From NCBI GenBank assembly GCA_041391965.1, contig JAWKMZ010000010.1, positions 1-61,549 of the forward strand: 61,549 nucleotides of DNA, given 5' to 3'. The DNA is from JAWKMZ01 sp041391965 (GTDB lineage Bacteria > Bacteroidota > Bacteroidia > Flavobacteriales > Flavobacteriaceae). Made by a program: the position numbers and the translations under genes. The notes beneath the pieces were generated by a model. That model worked only from the letters and a program-made list of their open reading frames with translations. It was not told the DNA's origin and made no database searches. Below are positions 54,810 to 61,549 of the stretch, piece by piece; the first letter of the stretch is position 1, and the number at the start of each line of letters is the position of its first letter.

Positions 54810-56480
54810 ATGTGTGGAATTGTATGTGCCTTTGATTTAAAACAAAAAGCAGAAGACTTAAGACCTCAATTATTAGAAATGGCAAAAATTATTCGCCATC
54901 GTGGACCTGATTGGAGCGGTATTTACACTAACGATAAAGCCATTTTGGCGCATGAACGTTTAGCAATTGTAGATCCAGCCTCTGGAAAGCAACCGCTTTT
55001 GAGTGAAGATAAAAAATTGATTTTGGCAGCCAATGGCGAGATTTATAATCATAGAGGTTTGCGCAAACAGTTTCCAGATTACAAGTTTCAAACTGAAAGT
55101 GATTGTGAAGTGATTTTGGCTTTATATAAAGAAAAAGGTGTCGATTTTGTAGATGAAATGAACGGCATCTTCGGATTTGCTATTTATGATGTAGATAAAG
55201 ATGAATACTTCATTGCTCGTGACCATATGGGAATTATTCCGTTATACATTGGTTGGGATCAAAACGGCACTTTTTATGTCGCGTCAGAACTAAAAGCACT
55301 TGAAGGAGTTTGCACCAAAATTGAATTGTTTCCTCCAGGACATTATATGAGTAGTAAAGACGGAAAATTAGTTAAATGGTACCAACGCGATTGGACAGAC
55401 TTTGATGCTGTAAAAGATAATGAAACCAGTATTAAAGCAATTAAAGAAGCCTTAGAAGCAGCTGTTCATAGACAATTGATGAGCGACGTGCCTTACGGTG
55501 TTTTATTGTCTGGAGGGTTAGATTCATCAGTAACATCAGCCATAGCAAAAAAATATGCCGAAAAACGTATCGAATCTGATGATACACAAACTGCTTGGTA
55601 TCCACAATTACATAGTTTTTCTGTAGGGTTGGAAGGATCACCAGATTTGGCTGCTGCACGTAAAGTAGCAGAGCATATTGGAACGGTTCATCACGAAATA
55701 AAATTCACCATTCAAGAAGGGTTAGATGCCATTCGTGATGTTATTTATAACCTCGAAACCTATGATATTACAACCATTAGAGCTTCAACGCCAATGTATT
55801 TAATGGCAAGAGTCATCAAATCTATGGGAATAAAAATGGTCTTATCTGGTGAAGGTGCTGATGAGTTATTTGGAGGTTATTTATACTTCCATAAAGCGCC
55901 AAATGCCAAAGAATTTCATGAGGAAACGGTTCGAAAATTAAGCAAATTGCATATGTACGATTGTTTAAGAGCTAACAAAAGTCTTGCCGCTTGGGGAATT
56001 GAAGGACGTGTACCTTTTTTGGATAAAGAATTTATAGATGTTGCTATGCGCATCAATCCACAAGATAAAATGATTAATGGCGAACGTATGGAAAAATGGG
56101 TTGTGAGAAAAGCTTTTGAAGATATGTTGCCAGAAAGTGTGGCTTGGAGGCAAAAAGAACAATTTAGTGATGGTGTTGGGTATAGTTGGATTGATACATT
56201 AAAAGAAGTGGTTGCAACAGAAGTTACAGATGAACAATTAATAAATGCTAAATATAAATTTCCATTACAAACACCTACAACTAAGGAAGAATTTTATTAT
56301 CGTTCCATTTTTGCAGACCATTTTCCGAGTGATGCGGCTGCTTTATGCGTTCCGCAAGAAGCTTCAGTTGCGTGTAGCACCAAAATTGCTTTAGATTGGG
56401 ACGAAGCTTTTAAAAACATGAACGACCCAAGTGGTAGAGCAGTTGCTAAAGTACATACAGATGCTTATGTAAAAGGATGA
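54810..56480 (+). CDS. asnB: asparagine synthase B, glutamine-hydrolysing
   Basis: A 556-residue enzyme that makes asparagine from aspartate, ATP and glutamine. The glutaminase nucleophile is C2 (MCGIVCAF). The N-terminal domain shows HRGPDWSG and AHERLAIVDPASG. The synthetase domain has the pyrophosphate loop LLSGGLDSSV and the SGEGADELFGGYLYF motif. The length matches bacterial AsnB. A long AT-rich stretch of about 265 bases separates it from the divergent DUF2911 gene. CATATTTG at about 54753 is one base off the -7 consensus. Confidence 0.97.
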   Translation: MCGIVCAFDLKQKAEDLRPQLLEMAKIIRHRGPDWSGIYTNDKAILAHERLAIVDPASGKQPLLSEDKKLILAANGEIYNHRGLRKQFPDYKFQTESDCEVILALYKEKGVDFVDEMNGIFGFAIYDVDKDEYFIARDHMGIIPLYIGWDQNGTFYVASELKALEGVCTKIELFPPGHYMSSKDGKLVKWYQRDWTDFDAVKDNETSIKAIKEALEAAVHRQLMSDVPYGVLLSGGLDSSVTSAIAKKYAEKRIESDDTQTAWYPQLHSFSVGLEGSPDLAAARKVAEHIGTVHHEIKFTIQEGLDAIRDVIYNLETYDITTIRASTPMYLMARVIKSMGIKMVLSGEGADELFGGYLYFHKAPNAKEFHEETVRKLSKLHMYDCLRANKSLAAWGIEGRVPFLDKEFIDVAMRINPQDKMINGERMEKWVVRKAFEDMLPESVAWRQKEQFSDGVGYSWIDTLKEVVATEVTDEQLINAKYKFPLQTPTTKEEFYYRSIFADHFPSDAAALCVPQEASVACSTKIALDWDEAFKNMNDPSGRAVAKVHTDAYVKG

Positions 56481-56510
56481 GTAAAGTAATTAGAAGAGTA
56501 TAGTTGGAAA

Positions 56511-56540
56511 AAGATCAATTTTTTTAAATTGGTCTTTTTT
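56511..56540 (+). terminator. intrinsic terminator after asnB
   Basis: AGATCAATTT pairs with AAATTGGTCT (one wobble), followed by TTTTTT. It lies directly against the convergent response-regulator stop at 56543 and may act in both directions. Confidence 0.8.
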
Positions 56541-56542
56541 AT

Positions 56543-57178
56543 TTAAATCAAGCCTTTTTCAAGAGCAACCCTTACCAATCCAGCAACGTTTTTAACACTC
56601 AATTTTTGAATAAGATTGCTGCGATGTGCTTCTACAGTTTTAATAGTGATAAACAATTCATTGGCGATTTCTTCAGAAGTGTATTCTTTTACAATCAACG
56701 ATAAAACTTCTTTTTCGCGTCTGGTTAGATTGGGAACAAAATAAGAGCTGTTGTTGGGTTTGCCCAAAGCATCATTGAGCAACATTCGTTTTAAAGTTTC
56801 AGGAAGAAAAAGTACGTCGTTCTTAACCGTCTGTATGGCTTCTACAAGTTCAGATTTGGTAGTGTTTTTTAGTAAATAGCCATTGGCACCATTTTTAATG
56901 ATTTGCTTAATAAAGGCAATGTCCTCAAAATTTGACAATGCGATAATCTTTAAGTCTTTATAAGTTTCTTTAAGTGTTTTGCACAAATCAATACCATTGC
57001 CGTCAGGTAAATTAATATCCAAAAGCAATACATCAGGAGTTTTATTTTTTAAGCCTAAAAGGGTGTCATTCACTGTATAAAATGCGTCGATGATTTGAAT
57101 GTCCTCAACTTGGTTCAACATTGTTTTTAAACCTTCAACCACCATGGCGTGATCATCTGTAATTGCAAGTGTTGTCAT
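56543..57178 (-). CDS. NarL/FixJ-family response regulator
   Basis: A 211-residue two-component regulator. The receiver domain (residues 1-120) has the acidic pocket D8-D9 and the phospho-acceptor D54 in LLLDINLPDGNG. The LuxR-type helix-turn-helix (about 148-208) reads TRREKEVLSLIVKEYTSEE, then TIKTVEAHRSNLIQKL. It overlaps the kinase gene upstream by four bases (ATGA), so kinase and regulator are a matched pair. The target genes are unknown. Confidence 0.95.
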   Translation of the reverse strand: MTTLAITDDHAMVVEGLKTMLNQVEDIQIIDAFYTVNDTLLGLKNKTPDVLLLDINLPDGNGIDLCKTLKETYKDLKIIALSNFEDIAFIKQIIKNGANGYLLKNTTKSELVEAIQTVKNDVLFLPETLKRMLLNDALGKPNNSSYFVPNLTRREKEVLSLIVKEYTSEEIANELFITIKTVEAHRSNLIQKLSVKNVAGLVRVALEKGLI

Positions 57179-59079
57179 GTGGTTGGGATGTTTTTTAAAT
57201 CGATATGAATGGTAAACGTCGTGCCATTTTTATGGTGTTCTTCTTCAAAATTAGCATTCAGGAACGCAATTCTGGACGCGATGTTTTTGAGTCCAATTCC
57301 AGCGGTTTTTGAGTCGTTGTTAAACCCTTTGCCATTGTCTTCTACGGTAATAAACATCGTATCGTCGTGTGTGTTTATTTGTACCAAAGCATTTGTGGCA
57401 TGCGCATGTTTAATGATGTTGTTGACCAATTCCTGTACAATTCTGTAGATAACGGTTTCAATGTTTTTTGGAAGTGAAATTTCGTTTCCGAAGTGTTGAA
57501 AATTGATGGCAATGGGGTGGATGTTTTCTAATTTTGAACAATAGTTTTTTATAGAGGTGATCAACCCAAAATCGCGAATGGTCATTGGAGAAAGATTGTG
57601 CGAAATGTTGCGAACTTGTTGGCAGGACACATCAATCATTGCGATGGTTTTTTCAAAAATAGATTTTGATTCTGTCGAAAAATCATCAGTTTTAACACTG
57701 GACAATTGATATTTTATGGATGATAAATCGCCATTGATACCATCATGAAGTTCTTGAGCCAGTCGGTTGCGTTCTTTTTCTTCGCCTTCAATTAAGGCTT
57801 GCAATTTGGTAATGTCTTGTTGCTGTTTAAGTTTTGAAATTTCGATATTTTTTAGTTGTTGTCGCTGTCTAAACACATACCAAAGTCCTAAAATTGACAA
57901 AAGCAGCAACATACTACCTATGGTTGCCAAAGTGATTTCGTTTTGTTTTTTGGATAATTCTAATTGATTGTGTTCTAAATCCATCTGTTTTTTGGCAAGT
58001 TCTTTGTCCTTTTTTTCAGAGGCATACTGTTTTTCTAAAAGATTGATTTGTTTTAAATGACTTTCATTAAGCAAAGAATCTTTTAACTGAGTTGAAATTT
58101 TAAGTTCTTGGTATGCTTTTTCAGGTTTTTGGAGTATTCCATAAATGTTAGATAAAGACCAATGCGCTTTTTGTTCAATCTCTAAAGCATTGTTGGTTTT
58201 AGATAAGGACACAGCTTCTTCCAAAAATTGAATGGCTTTTGTATAGGCTTTGACTTGAAAATATGCTTGACCTAATTGCAGCATCACATCATTTTTATAG
58301 TAAGCATCATTAACTTGGTTAATGTTGGTCAAGGCATTTTCAAAATACGGAATGGCTTTGTCAAACTGTTTTTTTGAGCTATAATATTCGCCAAAGTTGC
58401 GTTGTGCAAAAAAAGCCAATCGATGGTCATCCAAATGCGTTGAAATGCTATCGGCCTTTTTAAAATAAACAAATGCTTTTTCGGTTTGGTTGGTACTTAA
58501 ATAGGCTAAACCTAAATCGCCCAAAGCATAAGACAAACGTTCATTATCATCATTAGGGATAATATGGAGTGCCTTGGTTAGGTATTCAATTTCTTTGTCG
58601 TGGTTTTTAAGAGAGCTATAAAATGTGGCCAAGTTTTCATACGACATGCCCAACCGAGAACTATCCTTAATTTCCTCAAATATTTTGATGCCTTTTATAT
58701 AATTATCAATCACATTATTAAATTCGCCTTTATATTGATAAGCATTGCCAAGATTGATGTACAAACCACCAGAGCCTCTGCGGTAATTTGCTTCAATACT
58801 ATATGGCAATGCTTTTTTGTAATAATAAATGGCAGAATCATAATTGGCCAAATCACTATGCACAATACCACTGTATTGAAGTGCTTTGGTTGCGCCAATG
58901 TTGTACTTAGTTTTTATACTTTTTTGAAAAGCACTATGGTACAATTTTAAAGCGTCATAAGGTTGTGTTGACTCTAATGTATAAGCTTGGTCCAATAACT
59001 GGTTAACAGCAGTACTGTCATTTTGACCAAACGAAAGTTGATTCAAAAGAAATACAAAGATGATGGCTACATACCTCAT
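57175..59079 (-). CDS. TPR-containing sensor histidine kinase
   Basis: A 634-residue membrane kinase. The signal peptide is followed by about six to eight tetratricopeptide repeats in the periplasm (residues about 30-340: SAIYYYKKALPYS, AFVYFKKADSIS, AIQFLEEAVSLS), a coiled coil, a membrane helix at about 385-405 and a second coiled coil. A HisKA_3 domain with H445 in QELHDGING and a HATPase domain (ELVNNIIKHAHATNALVQI, DNGKGF, GIGLKNI) follow. It would sense an envelope signal through the TPR part and phosphorylate the overlapping regulator. Confidence 0.94.
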   Translation of the reverse strand: MRYVAIIFVFLLNQLSFGQNDSTAVNQLLDQAYTLESTQPYDALKLYHSAFQKSIKTKYNIGATKALQYSGIVHSDLANYDSAIYYYKKALPYSIEANYRRGSGGLYINLGNAYQYKGEFNNVIDNYIKGIKIFEEIKDSSRLGMSYENLATFYSSLKNHDKEIEYLTKALHIIPNDDNERLSYALGDLGLAYLSTNQTEKAFVYFKKADSISTHLDDHRLAFFAQRNFGEYYSSKKQFDKAIPYFENALTNINQVNDAYYKNDVMLQLGQAYFQVKAYTKAIQFLEEAVSLSKTNNALEIEQKAHWSLSNIYGILQKPEKAYQELKISTQLKDSLLNESHLKQINLLEKQYASEKKDKELAKKQMDLEHNQLELSKKQNEITLATIGSMLLLLSILGLWYVFRQRQQLKNIEISKLKQQQDITKLQALIEGEEKERNRLAQELHDGINGDLSSIKYQLSSVKTDDFSTESKSIFEKTIAMIDVSCQQVRNISHNLSPMTIRDFGLITSIKNYCSKLENIHPIAINFQHFGNEISLPKNIETVIYRIVQELVNNIIKHAHATNALVQINTHDDTMFITVEDNGKGFNNDSKTAGIGLKNIASRIAFLNANFEEEHHKNGTTFTIHIDLKNIPTT

Positions 59080-59118
59080 TAGACATTTAGTTGGTTGAAA
59101 TAAAGGTAGTTAATTTAT

Positions 59119-61056
59119 TCACTTTTTGATTATTTTTTTAGAATAGATTCCCTTGGCTGTATACACTTTAATAAAATACAAACCATTCTTTATATGTTGT
59201 ATATTTATATTTGATGGATTAGTGTCTTTAGTTAAAACAAGCTTTCCTAAAGGGTCAAAAACTGCTATTTTTTGAATTGTTAAGGGAGTTTTTAGGTTAA
59301 TATGCAGGATGTCTGAAGTTGGATTAGGGTATATCATAATAGGTTCAGTCACTACATCTTCGTGGATTCCTAAATTTTCTAAAGTAAAAATGTCAGTGCT
59401 TGATACCAAGTCACATCCAATTGCAATACCTATACTGCCTGTAGTAGCTCCAATAGGTACCAATACAGTTAAACTTGTACTTGTTGCAGCTATTACAGTG
59501 GCTTCTACTCCATTAAAAGTAACTATGTTATTTGATAGGATGGTGCTAAAATCAGTTCCAATGATTGTGACAGTTGTACCTTCTTCGCCAGTTGTAGGAG
59601 AAAAGGACGTAATGTAAGGTTGATTTTGAACCAATGATGATGCTACAAATCCAGGTAAACCAAGGTTGGAAGTTTTTCCTCCTAAACCCATACCTTCAGC
59701 TACATAGTTACATTCAGTACCAACAACATCAGGATTATGGATTACTCCTAAAAAGCCATTGTTCTCTCTTGCCACATAAATTTTTTTGTCAGGTCCTAAT
59801 TGAATAGCTCCAAGAGCGACTGTATTGGTCTCAAGCGCAATCATTGAATTTGCTATAAGTTCTGGGCTTTGCATTGTGATATCAAATTGGAATACTCTAT
59901 TTTGTCCCCGATGGTCTGATACATATACCAAATTGTTATTTGGACTAAACTCAATACCATAGCTTCCAAATCCACCAATACTGTTTGTGAAACTTATTAC
60001 TTTTTGATTGCTAACAATACCAGAGGAAGCATCAAAATCATAGAGATGGAAAGATTGATTGAAGTTTGCTAATGCAATTTTTGTTCCGTCTGGTGAAATT
60101 TTCATATAACCAAAAAAACCAGAAGCTATTGAAAATTCAGAGATTATCGGTGTCATGTTAATGCCATTGGGCGTAATTTTATAAACATTGAAGCGTTTTT
60201 GATTTGCTCCATATGTTATCAGCCATACATCAGTTTGGTTGGAGGCCAGCAATCCTGCTACTTTTTCTGAATTTTCATTAGTTATGGGAATGTTTTTAGC
60301 AGTTGATATAACAGCGCCATTCCCATTGTCCAAAGTCATATCTACAATGCTATAGTTATAAGGGCCAGGTGTAATGACAAAATATTTATCGACGTTTTGA
60401 GGAAATGGAACAATAAACGCCGCTTGGGTATTACTGCTATTAGAGGTTAATCCAGTCCCATTGGCCATTACTTGATGGTTTTTGTTAAAAATTGTTATCC
60501 CATTTGTGTAGAATAGTAGATTTCCATTAGCATCGCTTATGGATGCAACACCTTCTACCTGCGTCATTGCACTATTGGTAAGTGCTATTGGGATGTTGTT
60601 TTCAAATTTTATGGCTGCTTGGTTTCCAAAATACCAATGGTTTGCACTATTATTTGAAATTCCGTTGCAAGTAGAAGTTTCAACTACTGTAAAAATACTC
60701 GAACTTATGGCTGATTCTGATCCGACAGTGATAGTAATGGCTCCAGACGTTGCGCCTGTTGGTACCAATACGGTGATACTGGTTTCTGTAGCAGAAATCA
60801 CATTTGCTTGAATGCCATTAAATTCAACTAAATTATTCTCTGGAATTGAATTAAAATCATTTCCTAAAATAGTTACAGTTGCCCCAATTAAGCCTGAAGT
60901 TGGAGAAAAGGATGTTATTATAGGAGTATTTAAAATATAGTAATCATTACTGTTCAATACATTAGGGGCAAGTGAATTATTAATATTGTTTGTGTTAGTA
61001 TAAAACGACGTTGTAAACAACAGAAAAACCATGCTAAAGAGTGTAATAATTTTCAT
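59119..61056 (-). CDS. type IX-secreted protein with two TIG domains and a beta-propeller
   Basis: A 645-residue exported protein. A signal peptide is followed by a first IPT/TIG immunoglobulin-like domain (about residues 44-123: PIITSFSPTSGLIGATVTI), a central region of repeated strand blocks consistent with a six- or seven-bladed propeller (about 130-475: ISPDGTKIALANF, FSPNNNLVYVSD, LGPDKKIYVARE), a second TIG domain (about 478-558) and a C-terminal type A sorting domain (IMIYPNPTSDILHINL ... GIYSKKIIKK). It should be cargo of the PorU/PorV system. The ligand is unknown. Confidence 0.9.
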   Translation of the reverse strand: MKIITLFSMVFLLFTTSFYTNTNNINNSLAPNVLNSNDYYILNTPIITSFSPTSGLIGATVTILGNDFNSIPENNLVEFNGIQANVISATETSITVLVPTGATSGAITITVGSESAISSSIFTVVETSTCNGISNNSANHWYFGNQAAIKFENNIPIALTNSAMTQVEGVASISDANGNLLFYTNGITIFNKNHQVMANGTGLTSNSSNTQAAFIVPFPQNVDKYFVITPGPYNYSIVDMTLDNGNGAVISTAKNIPITNENSEKVAGLLASNQTDVWLITYGANQKRFNVYKITPNGINMTPIISEFSIASGFFGYMKISPDGTKIALANFNQSFHLYDFDASSGIVSNQKVISFTNSIGGFGSYGIEFSPNNNLVYVSDHRGQNRVFQFDITMQSPELIANSMIALETNTVALGAIQLGPDKKIYVARENNGFLGVIHNPDVVGTECNYVAEGMGLGGKTSNLGLPGFVASSLVQNQPYITSFSPTTGEEGTTVTIIGTDFSTILSNNIVTFNGVEATVIAATSTSLTVLVPIGATTGSIGIAIGCDLVSSTDIFTLENLGIHEDVVTEPIMIYPNPTSDILHINLKTPLTIQKIAVFDPLGKLVLTKDTNPSNINIQHIKNGLYFIKVYTAKGIYSKKIIKK

Positions 61057-61384
61057 AATAAAATTGATTAATAGTTTATGGTGCTAAATTATTAGCAATC
61101 AGATACTTATTTTTAAGGGAAACTCATAGAATTAAAATTTTAGGGTTTACCCTTAAATCAGACTTTTTTGAGTGAATTTTTCTGTTCAAATTGATTTTTA
61201 GGAAGTCAAATAATCACCTCTACGAGATTTTGTGTTTTTTGCGGTTTTTTGAAGATGTTAAAATTCATCAAAATCAATTTTAAAGCACTTTTTAATCGAT
61301 TTAAGACACTTTTAAGTAATTAACAACTGTTGATAATTTTAAACTATAATCAATAAAAAACTTTCAAAAAGGCTAATCGTTTCG
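61057..61384. other. upstream region shared by the TIG protein and gyrB
   Basis: No open frame is supported. A palindrome with core GGGTTTACCC (61143-61152) lies about 90 bases ahead of the TIG-protein start, and a related half site, TTAAGGGAAACTC, lies near 61113. Both could be operators. The rest is AT-rich, and a strong gyrB promoter follows at 61385. Confidence 0.4.
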
Positions 61385-61392
61385 TATCTTTG
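61385..61392 (+). promoter_or_regulatory. housekeeping -7 box of gyrB
   Basis: TATCTTTG, a full TAnnTTTG match, is 77 bases before the gyrB ATG, so a leader of about 70 bases is predicted. Confidence 0.6.
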
Positions 61393-61401
61393 TTTGTATT
61401 C

Positions 61402-61428
61402 AAAAGGATGCTAAACGCATCTTTTTTT
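61402..61428 (+). terminator. hairpin with T-run in the gyrB leader
   Basis: GATGC (61407-61411) pairs with GCATC (61417-61421) around loop TAAAC. The flanking AAAAG/TTTTT can extend the stem to ten pairs, and T residues follow. It lies between the gyrB promoter and its start codon, so it is either an attenuator or the end of a very short RNA. Confidence 0.5.
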
Positions 61429-61468
61429 ATGTAGTAAATAAAAGCAATAAATAATTTTAAATTATAAT

Positions 61469-61549
61469 ATGAGCAATCAAAAAGAAGAATTTAACAAGCA
61501 CAATTATTCGGCAGACAGTATTCAGGCCTTAGAAGGTATGGAACACGTA
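61469..61549 (+). CDS. gyrB: DNA gyrase subunit B, N-terminal start (partial)
   Basis: The first 27 codons of a gene that runs off the right edge. The peptide contains NYSADSIQALEGMEHV, the conserved N-terminal motif of GyrB just before the ATP-binding GHKL domain. The ATG is at 61469-61471. ParE has a related N-terminus, so a small chance of topoisomerase IV remains, but the NYSADSIQ form is typical of flavobacterial GyrB. Confidence 0.85.
   Translation, partial: MSNQKEEFNKHNYSADSIQALEGMEHV

Overview
This is an AT-rich chromosomal window from a member of the Bacteroidota, almost certainly family Flavobacteriaceae. The reasons are a gldJ-porU-porV block of type IX secretion and gliding, two proteins with C-terminal type IX sorting domains, a fused hpt-adk gene, an initiator tRNA with a U72 discriminating mismatch, and many copies of the Bacteroidota housekeeping promoter box TAnnTTTG. 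The genus cannot be fixed from the sequence alone. No phage, insertion sequence, integrase or CRISPR array was seen. Most of the window is core genome.

Layout. 1-1,000: the tail of a membrane protein, an ECF sigma factor and a small cysteine-containing partner. 1,100-7,340: an M3 peptidase, purE-purK, hpt-adk and obgE, with a candidate small RNA between dcp and purE. 7,340-9,350: a REP-like intergenic element, a DUF4136 lipoprotein, a plant-type leucine-rich-repeat protein behind a LytTR-like direct repeat, and tRNA-fMet. 9,400-15,100: a YeiH-type exporter with its LysR regulator, an acyl-CoA dehydrogenase, anmK and an amino-acid dehydrogenase. 15,100-19,960: nhaD, an ExbB/ExbD/TonB set coupled to folC, and tRNA-Val(UAC). 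19,960-28,510: murF, gldJ, porU and porV. 28,500-33,510: cdd, pdhA, pdhC, an SDR and two small envelope proteins. 33,550-39,190: a TonB receptor, FecR anti-sigma and ECF sigma system with a divergent lipoprotein. 39,260-41,580: ffh and folD. 41,900-48,110: a 2,035-residue adhesin with 14 nearly identical 72-residue repeats. 48,150-53,220: an rluF-led leftward run (rluF, hydrolase, cupin, YitT, lipoprotein, HerA-like ATPase). 53,300-56,540: queE, a DUF2911 protein and asnB. 56,540-61,060: a NarL-type two-component pair and a TIG/beta-propeller secreted protein. 61,469 to the end: the first codons of gyrB.

How the parts fit. GldJ, PorU and PorV belong to the secretion and sortase machinery that would export and anchor the adhesin (41,938) and the TIG protein (59,119). 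The ECF sigma, FecR and TonB receptor form a cell-surface signalling unit. A shared bipartite motif, GGTAGGA-N16-TGTTWTAT, lies just upstream of both fecR and the divergent lipoprotein, which suggests that the lipoprotein belongs to the same regulon. The ExbB/ExbD/TonB set could energise such receptors.

Most interesting signals: the predicted ECF regulon, the homogenised adhesin repeats with a higher-order marker pattern, the candidate small RNA at 3,259-3,343, the LytTR-like site ahead of the LRR gene, and a hairpin with a U-run in the gyrB leader. I did not find a clear, wholly new multi-gene system. The ECF/lipoprotein locus is the closest candidate.
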